From Micromonospora parva (GTDB taxonomy: Bacteria; Actinomycetota; Actinomycetes; Mycobacteriales; Micromonosporaceae): a stretch of DNA of 62,759 nt. A program made the position numbers and the translations under genes. Positions 43,936 through 52,014 of the stretch are shown one piece after another. Below the pieces are notes generated by a model. The model made no database searches. It had not been told where the DNA came from and saw only the letters and a program-made list of their open reading frames with translations. The stretch is taken from positions 1-62,759 of the forward strand of contig NZ_JNZS01000034.1 in assembly GCF_000718515.1 (NCBI RefSeq), written 5' to 3'. The first letter of the stretch is position 1; every line of letters starts with the position of its first letter.

Positions 43936-45390
43936 TCAGGACCGGGCGAGCCGCCGCAGCAGGGAGTCCGCGCCCAACGGGTACGCCCCGTGCCGGCGTA
44001 CCCCGTCGGCGACCTCGCGGTCCGACGAGACCACGACCACCGGCCGGCCCGCCGGCTCGGCGCGGACCAGCCGCCGGATCAGCTCGTCGGCGGTCTCGCC
44101 CTTGCGGGAGAAGAGCACCCGCACGCCGCGCGGCGCGGGCGGCAGCCCGTGCATCCGCTCGGCGCCGTCGAAGACCACTGTGACCTCGTCACCGGTCTGC
44201 GCGGCGATCCCGCCCAGCCCGGTGATGAGGCGTTTGCGCTGCTGCTCCAGGGACATCTCACCGAAGCCGCGCTTGGTGACGTTGTAACCGTCCACCACGA
44301 GGTGCGCCCGGGGCAGGGCGAGCAGTTGGTCGAGCCGGGCCGGGTCGTCGGTGTCGCGGGCGCGGGTGGCCGGGCCGGCCGGGGCGCTGCCCGGCTGCTC
44401 GGCGAACGCGTCGGCGACGAAGTCGGCGGGGAGTTTGTCGACCGGGTCGAGCGCCAGCTCCCGGCGCAACCCGACGGCGGCCTGGCCGATGGTCTCCAGG
44501 AGCAGCCAGAGCCGGGCGTCGTCGACCGAGCGTGCCTCCTTGGCACTGGCCCGCGCCACCCCGGCGGCGGCCTCGGCCTCGGCCAGCCGGGCCCGGGCGC
44601 GGCGGAGTTCGGCGTCCACGTCGGCGCTGGCGCGGGCGGCCCGGCCGCGTTCGGTGGCCAGCAGCTCGGTGGCCTTCCGTTCGCGGGCCTGGGTCTCCCG
44701 CAGGGTGCGGGCCAGTTGCCGGGACTCCTCGCGGAGCTGGCCCAGCTCCTCGCGGACCCGGGCCAGTTCGTCGCGGAGCTTGTCGGCCTCGACCCGGGCC
44801 ACGGCGCGATCGTGCTCGGCTCGGGTGGCCCGCTGCTCGGCCTCGCGGACCAGCTCGGCGACGACGGCGCTGTCCGCCTCGGCGCGCACGGCCGCCCCGC
44901 TGGCGTCGATCAGTTCCCGCCAGCCCCGCGGCCGGGCCAGGTAGGCCAACGCGGCCACCTCGACCGGGTCGGCGGCGGCCGGCGCGGTGCCCTCGACCAC
45001 TGCCGCGCCGAGGTCACCGGCGTCGGCCAGGACCCGCGCGGTGACCCGCTGCCGGAACAGCGGGTCGGCGGTGAGCTGGGCGGCGATGACCGGCGCGCCG
45101 AGCCGGGCGCGCCGGTTGGGGGCGAACTTGGCCACCCGGCGCAACGGCACCGGCACCTCGTCGGTGGGGAGGGTGGGCAGCACCGCCGCGGTCAGCGTCA
45201 CGATCCGTTGCCGGACCGGCTCGGGCAGGGTCGGCTCGGGCTCGGGCTCGGCGGCGGGACCGTCGTCCGTCGTCGACTCCGGTGCGCCAGATGGGCCGTT
45301 GACTACGTTGTCGTCCGGGTTGCCCACACCGTCGAGCGCGACCGGATCCTCCTGCGGGAGGTGGTCGTCGAACGGCTCGGTGAGGGGCAT
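43936..45390 (-). CDS. NYN (YacP/Rae1-type) ribonuclease-like protein
   Basis: 484-aa RNA-processing candidate. About 220 residues of central coiled coil (residues 165-290, Glu/Arg/Ala-rich) link an N-terminal helical domain (LPEPVRQRIVTLTAAVLPTLPTDEVPVPLRR...) to a C-terminal NYN/PIN-like nuclease domain (about 355-484). The nuclease acids are visible: HLVVDGYNV, TVVFDGAERM, SRKGETADELIRRLV and VVSSDREVADGVRRHG. The fold relates to YacP/Rae1, ribosome-associated mRNA cleavage in Firmicutes. Start at ATG 45390, GGGAG 11 nt upstream. Divergent from the DnaQ-UvrC gene. Target unknown. Confidence 0.88.
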   Translation of the reverse strand: MPLTEPFDDHLPQEDPVALDGVGNPDDNVVNGPSGAPESTTDDGPAAEPEPEPTLPEPVRQRIVTLTAAVLPTLPTDEVPVPLRRVAKFAPNRRARLGAPVIAAQLTADPLFRQRVTARVLADAGDLGAAVVEGTAPAAADPVEVAALAYLARPRGWRELIDASGAAVRAEADSAVVAELVREAEQRATRAEHDRAVARVEADKLRDELARVREELGQLREESRQLARTLRETQARERKATELLATERGRAARASADVDAELRRARARLAEAEAAAGVARASAKEARSVDDARLWLLLETIGQAAVGLRRELALDPVDKLPADFVADAFAEQPGSAPAGPATRARDTDDPARLDQLLALPRAHLVVDGYNVTKRGFGEMSLEQQRKRLITGLGGIAAQTGDEVTVVFDGAERMHGLPPAPRGVRVLFSRKGETADELIRRLVRAEPAGRPVVVVSSDREVADGVRRHGAYPLGADSLLRRLARS

Positions 45391-45504
45391 GTGGCAAGTC
45401 TCCCACCGCGACCGGGCCCACCGCCCGGTGAGTGAGCCGATCTCTCATCCTAGCCCCATGGTGACGGATGGGACGGCTGCGACGGGAGTGTCGCACCGGG
45501 GCGC

Positions 45505-45510
45505 TAGCGT
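45505..45510 (+). promoter_or_regulatory. Putative -10 box (TAGCGT) of a leaderless DnaQ-UvrC transcript
   Basis: TAGCGT is separated from the ATG at 45518 by 7 nt, and no Shine-Dalgarno precedes that ATG. Confidence 0.4.
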
Positions 45511-45517
45511 GCCGCCG

Positions 45518-47272
45518 ATGGCACAGGCGGAGTACGTCCAGGAGTCACTTGCCGGTCTCGACCCGGCGGTGGGCGGGGTGGACCCGGCCCTGCCGCTCTA
45601 CGCGACGACCTTCGTGGTGGTCGACCTGGAGACCACCGGCGGCGCGCCGGACGGCGGCGGCATCACCGAGATCGGCGCGGTGAAGGTGCGCGGTGGTGAG
45701 CAGTTGGGGGTGTTGGCGACACTGGTCAACCCGGGGCAGCCGATTCCGCCCTTCATCACGGTGCTGACCGGGATCACCCAGGCCATGCTGGTGCCGGCGC
45801 CCCCGATCGAGCAGGTGCTGCCGAGCTTCCTGGAGTTCATCGACGACGCGGTGCTGGTGGCCCACAACGCCCCGTACGACGTGGGCTTCCTCAAGGCCGC
45901 CTGCGCGAAGCACGGCTACCGCTGGCCCAACCCCCGGGTGCTGGACACGGCGGCGCTGGCCCGCCGGGTGCTGACCCGCGACGAGGTGCCCAACCGCAAG
46001 CTCGGCACCCTGGCCGCCTACTTCCGCACCAGCACCCAACCGACACACCGGGCCCTGGACGACGCGAAGGCCACCGTCGACGTGCTGCACGGACTGATCG
46101 GCCGGCTCGGCGGGCACCGGGTGGACACGGTCGGCGACGCCATCGAGTTCGCCCGCGCGGTCACCCCGACCCAGCGCCGCAAACGGCACCTGGCCGAGGG
46201 GCTGCCCAAGGTCCCCGGGGTCTACATCTTCCGGGCCGCCGACGACCGACCGCTCTACGTGGGCACCTCCGTCGACATCGCCACCCGGGTGCGCAGCTAC
46301 TTCACCGCCGGCGAGAAGCGCGCCCGGATCTCCGAGATGCTGGGCGCGGCCGAGCGGGTCGAGGCGGTGGAGTGCGCCCACTCGTTGGAGGCGGAGGTCC
46401 GTGAGCTGCGGTTGATCGCCGCCCACGCCCCGCCGTACAACCGCCGGTCCAAATACCCGGAGCGGATGGTCTGGCTCAAGCTGACCGACGGTCCGTACCC
46501 TCGGCTGTCGATCGTGCGTGACCTCTCCCCCACCGACACCGCGTACCTCGGGCCGTTCACCTCCCGGCGCGCCGCCGAGCTGGCCGCCGCCGGTTTCCAC
46601 GACGCGGTGCCGCTACGCCAGTGCACCCACCGGCTCTCGCTGCGCACCGTCACGCCGGCCTGCGCGCTGGCCGAGCTGGGTCGCTGCCCGGCACCCTGCG
46701 AGCACAAGATAACCCCCGAGGAGTACGACGACAGCGCCGTCGCGCCCTTCCGCGCGGCGACGGCCAGCGACCCCCAGCCGGTGGTGGACGCGCTGCTCGC
46801 CCGGATCGACGTGCTCTCCCGTGACCAGCGCTACGAGGAGGCCGCCGTGGTGCGCTCCCGGCTGGCCGCCGTGCTGAGGGCCACCGTGCGGATGCAGCGG
46901 CTGGCCGCGCTGACCGGCATCGTGGAGCTGGCCGCGGCCCGGCCGGCCGCCCGGGGCGGCTGGGAGTTGGCGCTGGTCCGCCACGGCCGGCTGGCCGGCG
47001 CGGGGGTCTCCCCGCCGGGCGTGCACCCACGGCCCACCCTGACCACGATCCGGGCCACCGCCGAGACGGTGTCGGGCGGGCACGGTCCGGTGCCGGCCGC
47101 CACCGCCGAGGAGTCCGAGCGGATCCTGTCCTGGTTGGAGCGGCCGGAGACCCGACTCGTCGAGATGTCCTCCGGTTGGTCCTCTCCGGCCAGTGGTGCG
47201 GGCCGGTTCCGTGACCTGCTGGCGAAGGCCGAGAGCGGCGCGTCCCACCAACTCTCGACCGAACGCTCATGA
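45518..47272 (+). CDS. DEDD exonuclease fused to UvrC N-terminal GIY-YIG domain (Rv2191-like)
   Basis: 584-aa hybrid, homologue of M. tuberculosis Rv2191. DnaQ-type 3'-5' exonuclease about 30-210: TFVVVDLETTGG (Asp36, Glu38), LVAHNAPYDVGFL (Asp) and HRALDDAKATVDVL (Asp). It is followed by a GIY-YIG nuclease of the UvrC N-terminal/Cho class (about 230-320; VPGVYIF, PLYVGTS, RSYFT, Glu of LEAEVRELRLIA, YNRRSKYPER) and a UvrC-like C-terminal stretch with Cys pairs (CTHRL, CALAELGRCPAPCEH) and a UVR-like motif (DQRYEEAAVVRSRL). Probably DNA repair; substrate not known. Start ATG 45518 fits a leaderless message. Confidence 0.92.
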   Translation: MAQAEYVQESLAGLDPAVGGVDPALPLYATTFVVVDLETTGGAPDGGGITEIGAVKVRGGEQLGVLATLVNPGQPIPPFITVLTGITQAMLVPAPPIEQVLPSFLEFIDDAVLVAHNAPYDVGFLKAACAKHGYRWPNPRVLDTAALARRVLTRDEVPNRKLGTLAAYFRTSTQPTHRALDDAKATVDVLHGLIGRLGGHRVDTVGDAIEFARAVTPTQRRKRHLAEGLPKVPGVYIFRAADDRPLYVGTSVDIATRVRSYFTAGEKRARISEMLGAAERVEAVECAHSLEAEVRELRLIAAHAPPYNRRSKYPERMVWLKLTDGPYPRLSIVRDLSPTDTAYLGPFTSRRAAELAAAGFHDAVPLRQCTHRLSLRTVTPACALAELGRCPAPCEHKITPEEYDDSAVAPFRAATASDPQPVVDALLARIDVLSRDQRYEEAAVVRSRLAAVLRATVRMQRLAALTGIVELAAARPAARGGWELALVRHGRLAGAGVSPPGVHPRPTLTTIRATAETVSGGHGPVPAATAEESERILSWLERPETRLVEMSSGWSSPASGAGRFRDLLAKAESGASHQLSTERS

Positions 47273-47304
47273 CCAACTGACCGATCGGACTACGTCGACT
47301 CGCT

Positions 47305-47310
47305 TAGGCT
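47305..47310 (+). promoter_or_regulatory. Putative -10 box (TAGGCT) of the RelA/SpoT homologue gene
   Basis: TAGGCT lies 90 nt before the GTG at 47400, in a 127-nt gap. Unlike the leaderless cases the gene also has a strong GAGGAGG. Confidence 0.3.
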
Positions 47311-47399
47311 GTTAGAGAAGTGCAGTCCTGCCCGATTCGTGGGCCTGCTCCCGCCGCCGGCTTCCGGTGACGCGGAGCCGGGGTGAGGAGGTGTCCCTC

Positions 47400-49193
47400 G
47401 TGGACGTCGACGCCGGACACGGCGCCGCCCTGGGGGGCGCCCTGCCGACACAGCCGGGTGAGCTGCCGCTCGCCCGCCGGCTGCGGTCGCTGCTCAGCTG
47501 GCCCACCACCGATTCCGACCCGGTCACCCAACTGGTCCGCACCCACCGGGGCATCCACGCCGGCACCGATCCCGCGGTGCTGCGCCGCGCCTACACGATC
47601 GCGGAGAACATGCACCGCGGGCAGTTCCGCAAGAGCGGTGAGCCCTACATCACCCACCCCCTCGCGGTGGCGCAGATCTGCGCCGAGCTGGGAATGGACA
47701 CCACCACCCTGGTCGCCGCGCTGCTGCACGACACCGTGGAGGACACCCGCTACACCCTCCAGGCACTCTCCGAGGATTTCGGCGGCGAGGTGGCCCACCT
47801 GGTCGACGGGGTGACCAAGTTCGACAAGGCGTTCTACGGCAAGGCCGCCGAGGCGGAGACGATCCGCAAGATGATCGTCGCGGCCGCCAAGGACGTCCGG
47901 GTGTTGATCATCAAGCTGGCCGACCGGCTGCACAACATGCGCACCCTCGGGGTGCGCTCCGCGTCGTCGCGGGAACGGATCGCCCGCAAGACCCAGGAGG
48001 TGCTGGTCCCGCTCTGTGACCGGCTGGGCATCCAGACCCTCAAGCGCGAGCTGGACGACGTGGTGCTGCTGCACCTGGAGCCCGAGGAGCACGCCCGGCT
48101 GGCCCGGCACGTGCACGACCGGCCAGGCTGGGACTCGTACCTCGACTCGGTGGTCGCCCGGGCCCGGGTGGCGTTGCGGCGCAGCCGGGTCGACGCCGAG
48201 GTCAGCCCCCGCCCCCGGCACCTCTACTCGATCTGGAAGGACACCATCGCCGGCGGCCACACCGCCCCGTACGATCTGCCCCGCATCGTGGTGGTGGTCG
48301 ACGGCCCGGCCACCGACTGCTACGCCGCGCTCGGCGCGATCCACGGCACCTGGCGACCGGTGCCCGGCCGTTTCAAGGACTTCATCGCGTCACCGAAGAA
48401 CAACCTCTACCGGTCGCTGCACACGAGCGTCTGCGGCCCGCAGGACCGCACGGTGGAGGTGCTGATCCGCACCGAGGAGATGCACCGCTCCGCCGAGTAC
48501 GGCATCGCCGCCGACTTCCGTTTCCCGCGCTCGGGCAACGGCGGCGCCGCGGCCCGCGCCGAGCAGTTGGACTGGCTGCGCCGGGTGCTCGACTGGGAAC
48601 CGGACGCCGCCGACCCGGCACAGTTCTACGAGTCGCTGCGCTGCGACCTCGCCGAGGGGCAGATCCAGGTTTTCGCCGACGGGCGGCAGATCGTGCTGCC
48701 GGCCGGCGCCACGCCCGTCGACCTCGCCTACGAGCTGGGCAGCGAGCGGGGCGACCACTGCCTCGCCGCCCGCATCAACGGTCGACTCGCCCCCCTGAGC
48801 TCCGAGCTGGACGAGGGCGACGTGGTGGAGATCTTCACCGAGAACGACGGCGACAACGGCTTCGAGGCCGGGGTGGCGCCGCGGGGCCCCCGCCGGGAGT
48901 GGCTGAGCTTCGTCAAGTCGCCGAACGCGCAGATGCAGATCAACAGGTGGTTCGCCGAGCACACCGAGCCGGGCATCACGATCAGCGACAAGGTGCGCCT
49001 CGGCCGGGCCACCATCGGGCTCGCCCTGCGTCAGCACAACCGGGGCCTCGCCAGTGACCTGCCGCTGCTGCGCCTCTCCGAGGAGTTGGGCTACCCCGAC
49101 CTGGAGACCCTGCTGGTCGCGGTCTTCGACCGGGTGATCGAACCGGACACCGTGGTCCGCCAGCTCATCGACCTGGTCGACCATCGGCAGTGA
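47400..49193 (+). CDS. Short RelA/SpoT homologue without C-terminal ACT domain
   Basis: 597-aa (p)ppGpp enzyme. HD hydrolase domain about 60-210: EPYITHPLAVAQIC (His86) and ALLHDTVEDT (His110, Asp111). Synthetase about 255-385: HLYSIWKDTI, RFKDFIASPKNNLYRSLHTSV (RxKD loop), then VEVLIRTEEMHRSAEYGIAA, where the usual EVQIRT reads EVLIRT. A TGS domain (QIQVFADGRQIVLPAGATPVDLAY, about 415-475) and a helical region follow, but the zinc-finger and ACT/RRM domains of 720-790-aa Rel proteins are missing. Start GTG 47400, GAGGAGG 8 nt upstream. Probably the second RSH of the genome; a full-length Rel is expected elsewhere. Confidence 0.92.
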   Translation: MDVDAGHGAALGGALPTQPGELPLARRLRSLLSWPTTDSDPVTQLVRTHRGIHAGTDPAVLRRAYTIAENMHRGQFRKSGEPYITHPLAVAQICAELGMDTTTLVAALLHDTVEDTRYTLQALSEDFGGEVAHLVDGVTKFDKAFYGKAAEAETIRKMIVAAAKDVRVLIIKLADRLHNMRTLGVRSASSRERIARKTQEVLVPLCDRLGIQTLKRELDDVVLLHLEPEEHARLARHVHDRPGWDSYLDSVVARARVALRRSRVDAEVSPRPRHLYSIWKDTIAGGHTAPYDLPRIVVVVDGPATDCYAALGAIHGTWRPVPGRFKDFIASPKNNLYRSLHTSVCGPQDRTVEVLIRTEEMHRSAEYGIAADFRFPRSGNGGAAARAEQLDWLRRVLDWEPDAADPAQFYESLRCDLAEGQIQVFADGRQIVLPAGATPVDLAYELGSERGDHCLAARINGRLAPLSSELDEGDVVEIFTENDGDNGFEAGVAPRGPRREWLSFVKSPNAQMQINRWFAEHTEPGITISDKVRLGRATIGLALRQHNRGLASDLPLLRLSEELGYPDLETLLVAVFDRVIEPDTVVRQLIDLVDHRQ

Positions 49194-49234
49194 CCCGACG
49201 AGCCCCAGCGCGTCCGAAGGACATTCGCGACCAC

Positions 49235-49240
49235 TAGCCT
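49235..49240 (+). promoter_or_regulatory. Putative -10 box (TAGCCT) of a leaderless Nudix transcript
   Basis: TAGCCT ends 6 nt before ATG 49247. The intervening GGAGTC contains GGAG but only 2 nt from the ATG, too close to act as a normal Shine-Dalgarno. Confidence 0.4.
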
Positions 49241-49246
49241 GGAGTC

Positions 49247-49789
49247 ATGATCCCCCGCTCCCGCGCCACCGGTCGGGCCCTCTTCTACCAGGCCTTCTAC
49301 CGGCTGCCGCTGCCGGTGCGCCGGCGTCTGGTCCGGCTGGCGGTGCCCAAGTACGTCGTCGGCGCGGTGACCCTGGTCCGTGACTCCGAAGCGACGGGCG
49401 CGGGTCGGCTGCTCATGCTGCGCCAGCCGCCCGGCAAGGCGTGGTCCCTCCCCGCCGGCCTGCTCGACCGGGGCGAGGCCCCGGTGGTCGGCGCCGCCCG
49501 TGAGCTGTTCGAGGAGTCCGGCATCCGGCTTCCGCCGTCCCGGCTGCGCCCGGCGGTGCCGAACGCGATCGTGCACGCCAAGGGCTGGGTGGACATGGTC
49601 TTCGAGGCCGACGTGCCGGCGTCCAGCACCGACCTGACCGTCGACGGGGCGGAGGTCTTCGAGGCCGCCTGGCACCCCCTGGACGACCTGCCCAAGCTGA
49701 CCTGGCCGACGGCCCGGCTGCTCGCCTACTACGACATCGGGCCGCTGGCCGGGAAGTTCCCGCCACCGGTGCCCGACGACACCCCGTGA
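49247..49789 (+). CDS. Nudix hydrolase
   Basis: 180-aa pyrophosphohydrolase. The Nudix box GX5EX7REUXEEXGU is at 71-93 (GLLDRGEAPVVGAARELFEESGI), after an N-terminal basic hydrophobic helix (RALFYQAFYRLPLPVRRRLVRL) that could associate with membrane. The rest is the mixed sheet of the fold. Substrate, such as a nucleoside diphosphate sugar, is not predictable. Its stop overlaps the GTG of the nucleotidyltransferase gene (GTGA), and the pair may form a small operon acting on nucleotide sugars: one makes, one breaks NDP-sugar (inference). Confidence 0.9.
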   Translation: MIPRSRATGRALFYQAFYRLPLPVRRRLVRLAVPKYVVGAVTLVRDSEATGAGRLLMLRQPPGKAWSLPAGLLDRGEAPVVGAARELFEESGIRLPPSRLRPAVPNAIVHAKGWVDMVFEADVPASSTDLTVDGAEVFEAAWHPLDDLPKLTWPTARLLAYYDIGPLAGKFPPPVPDDTP

Positions 49790-50655
49790 CCGGCGCGGCC
49801 GGTGTGCCGGCGCAGCTGTGCGCGGTGGTGCTCGCCGCCGGCGAGGGCACCCGGCTGCGCCCCCTCACCGAACGGGTGCCCAAGGCGCTCTGCCCGGTGG
49901 GCAACGTGCCCCTGCTGGATCGGGCGTTGGAGCGGTTGGCCGGCCTCGGCCTGACCGGTCCCGACCGGGTCGCTGTGAACGCCTGCTACCTCGGCGAGCA
50001 GATCGTGGAGCACGTCGGCGACCGGGCCCACCTGTCGGTGGAGCCGGGCGACCCGCTGGGCACCGCGGGCGGGGTGGCCAGGCTGCGGGACTGGATCGAC
50101 GGGCGGCCGGTGCTGGTCGGCAACGCCGACGCGTACCTCGCCGACCCGGCCGCTCCCCCGGGCCCGGACGTGGCCGCACTGCTCGACGGCTGGGACGGGC
50201 ACACCGTACGCCTGCTCGGCCAGCCCGCCGCGGACCCGGCGGCGCCGGGCACCTTCGCCGGGCACTGCTTCACCGGCTTCTCGCTGCTGCCCTGGCGTCT
50301 GGTCCGGGACCTGCCGGTCGTCTTCTCGGACCTGGTCCGGGCCGTGTGGCGGCCGGCCGAGGCGGCGGGCGCCCTGGCGGTGGTGCCCTATCCGGGCACC
50401 TTCTTCGACACCGGCACCCCGGCCGACTACCTGGCGGCCAACCTGCACGCCGCCGCCGGCGGCGCTCTCGTCGCGGAGTCCGCGACGGTGACCGGCCGCT
50501 GCGTGGAGTCCGTGGTCGGCGCTGGCGCGCGGGTGGACGGCGACGTGTTTCGCACTGTGGTGTGGCCGGGCACGACAGTACGCGCCGGTGAGCGGCTGGA
50601 GAACGTGATCCGGGCCGGGAGCGACCTGACGGTGCCCTGCGCCGCCCAGGGCTGA
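49786..50655 (+). CDS. Nucleotidyltransferase (NDP-sugar pyrophosphorylase-like)
   Basis: 289-aa sugar-1-phosphate nucleotidyltransferase of the RmlA/ManC/GlmU group. N-terminal signature LAAGEGTRLRPLTERVPKAL with the nucleotide-phosphate loop and catalytic Lys, then EPGDPLGTAGGV and LVGNADAYL (metal Asp). After the catalytic domain (about 1-225) come hexapeptide-like turns (SATVTGRCVESVVGAGARVDGDVF), the start of a left-handed helix. GTG 49786 overlaps the Nudix stop. Which sugar and nucleotide are used cannot be read off. Confidence 0.88.
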   Translation: MTGAAGVPAQLCAVVLAAGEGTRLRPLTERVPKALCPVGNVPLLDRALERLAGLGLTGPDRVAVNACYLGEQIVEHVGDRAHLSVEPGDPLGTAGGVARLRDWIDGRPVLVGNADAYLADPAAPPGPDVAALLDGWDGHTVRLLGQPAADPAAPGTFAGHCFTGFSLLPWRLVRDLPVVFSDLVRAVWRPAEAAGALAVVPYPGTFFDTGTPADYLAANLHAAAGGALVAESATVTGRCVESVVGAGARVDGDVFRTVVWPGTTVRAGERLENVIRAGSDLTVPCAAQG

Positions 50656-50733
50656 GCGCGCCGGCTCCCGCCTCCGGTCCCGGGCCGGAACATCTAGCAT
50701 GGGCGACGACGCCGACGAACGGAGAAATGCCCC

Positions 50734-51021
50734 GTGATCACCGCGATCGTGCTGATCGACTGCGCCACCGACGCGATCCCCGAGGTGGCGGAGAACCTGG
50801 CCAACCTTCCCGGTGTCAGCGAGGTCTACTCGGTGGCCGGGCACGTCGACCTCATCGCCATCGTCCGAGTCCGCGAGTTCGACCAGATCGCCCAGGTCAT
50901 CGCGGGCAGCATCTCCAAGGTCGAGGGTGTGCTCAACACCGAGTCGCACATCGCCTTCCGGGCGTACTCCCAGCACGACCTGGAGGAGGCGTTCGCGATC
51001 GGCCTGGCCGGCGCCGACTGA
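50734..51021 (+). CDS. Stand-alone AsnC-type ligand-binding (RAM) domain
   Basis: 95-aa protein consisting only of the Lrp/AsnC regulatory domain: MITAIVLIDCATDAIPEVAENL, LPGVSEVYSVAGHVDLIAIVRV and the SKVEGVLNTESHIAFRAYS segment. No helix-turn-helix is present. Such stand-alone RAM proteins bind amino acids and may modulate full-length Lrp regulators. GTG 50734 has GGAG 10 nt upstream (CGGAGAAATGCCCC). It converges with the DUF4142 gene across a hairpin. Confidence 0.9.
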   Translation: MITAIVLIDCATDAIPEVAENLANLPGVSEVYSVAGHVDLIAIVRVREFDQIAQVIAGSISKVEGVLNTESHIAFRAYSQHDLEEAFAIGLAGAD

Positions 51022-51079
51022 CCCGCTCACCGCTGCCGGGCCCACGCCGGCCGCACGGCGGCGCGTCAAGCGCACAGGG

Positions 51080-51111
51080 CGGCCGGCCCACCCCGCTGGG
51101 TGGACCGGCCG
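51080..51111. terminator. Bidirectional hairpin between AsnC-type and DUF4142 genes
   Basis: 14-bp arms 51080-51093 (CGGCCGGCCCACCC) and 51098-51111 with one mismatch on a CGCT loop, between convergent genes. Confidence 0.65.
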
Positions 51112-51126
51112 TCTGCTGTGGCTACG

Positions 51127-51819
51127 TCAGCTCTCGCTGGGAGCCGGTACCTCGGTGGAGCCACCGCCCGGAGCCGGCGACTCGGTGACGGTGCCACCCG
51201 GAGCCGGCGACTCGGTGACGGTGCCGCCCGGAGCCGGCGACTCAGTGCCGGTGCCGCCCGGGCTGGGCGTACCGCTGGCGCTGGTCTGCGGAACCGGGAT
51301 GCCCAACTTGTTGGCGAGCGCCACCAACTCGTCGTAGTGCGTCTGCAGCGTCGGAAGCGCCGTCTGCGCCAGCTGGACCACCGACGGCTCGGAGCCCTGC
51401 GAGATCTCCGTCTGGGTGGCCTGGATGGCCTGGACGTGGCCGGCCAGCTCACTCGTCACCCAGAGCCGGTCGAACTCCGCGCCGCTGGCGTTGTTCAGCT
51501 TGTCGATGACCGCCTGCTGGTCGGCGCTGGGCTCGTTCGGCAGTTCCACGCCGAGCTGCGACGCGGTCTGCTGCACCGTCTGGTCCAGCTGGGTGTGGTC
51601 GGTCTTCAGCATCGCGCCCAGGTCCTTGACCCCCTGGTCCTTGCCCTTCTGCTGGGCGAGGTCACCAGCGGTGATCTCGAACAGGTTGACCTGGTGTACC
51701 GCCTGCAGGTACTGGGTGTCCTGCGTCGACGGCTGTGCCGCGGCCTGCGCGGCCGCGGCCGGCGCGACACCGACCAGTACCAGCGCGGCCAACAGGCCGA
51801 GGCGTTTGATACCCAACAT
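51127..51819 (-). CDS. Secreted DUF4142 protein with repeated tail
   Basis: 230-aa exported protein. Signal peptide MLGIKRLGLLAALVLVGVAPAAAAQA (cut near residue 26), then a ferritin-like four-helix DUF4142 domain (about 30-170: QYLQAVHQVNLFEITAGDLAQ, VKDLGAMLKTDHTQLDQTV, WVTSELAGHVQAIQATQTEI, LPTLQTHYDELVALANKLGI). The C-terminus is a Pro/Gly/Ser/Thr tail with three ESPAPGGTVT-like repeats encoded by three 30-bp units. DUF4142 proteins are widespread, unassigned periplasmic/secreted proteins. ATG 51819 follows AGGGGGG at 4-nt spacing. Confidence 0.85.
   Translation of the reverse strand: MLGIKRLGLLAALVLVGVAPAAAAQAAAQPSTQDTQYLQAVHQVNLFEITAGDLAQQKGKDQGVKDLGAMLKTDHTQLDQTVQQTASQLGVELPNEPSADQQAVIDKLNNASGAEFDRLWVTSELAGHVQAIQATQTEISQGSEPSVVQLAQTALPTLQTHYDELVALANKLGIPVPQTSASGTPSPGGTGTESPAPGGTVTESPAPGGTVTESPAPGGGSTEVPAPSES
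51171..51260 (-). repeat. Three 30-bp tandem repeats inside the DUF4142 gene
   Basis: Units at 51171-51200, 51201-51230 and 51231-51260; the first two differ at one base, the third has two further changes. As 30 is a multiple of 3, copy-number change would keep the reading frame. Confidence 0.85.
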
Positions 51820-51961
51820 GCTTCCCCCCCTTGAGACGTTGGACCGCACGGATACCCGGCTCACCGGGGTTATTCCTGCGATCCCCCGGGCGCGCGGGGT
51901 CGACCGGTCCTGCCGTGCCCGTCCGACTCCTGGTCGGATGGGCGGGGAGGGTGCGGATACG

Positions 51962-51996
51962 ACGTGGCGCCCGCCAGAATCCGACGGGCGCCACGT
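51962..51996 (-). terminator. Terminator of the ctaE-qcrCAB operon
   Basis: Perfect 12-bp arms ACGTGGCGCCCG (51962-51973) and its complement (51985-51996) on an 11-nt loop, 18 nt past the qcrB stop. Confidence 0.7.
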
Positions 51997-52014
51997 AACG
52001 GTGCGACTGGGCGG

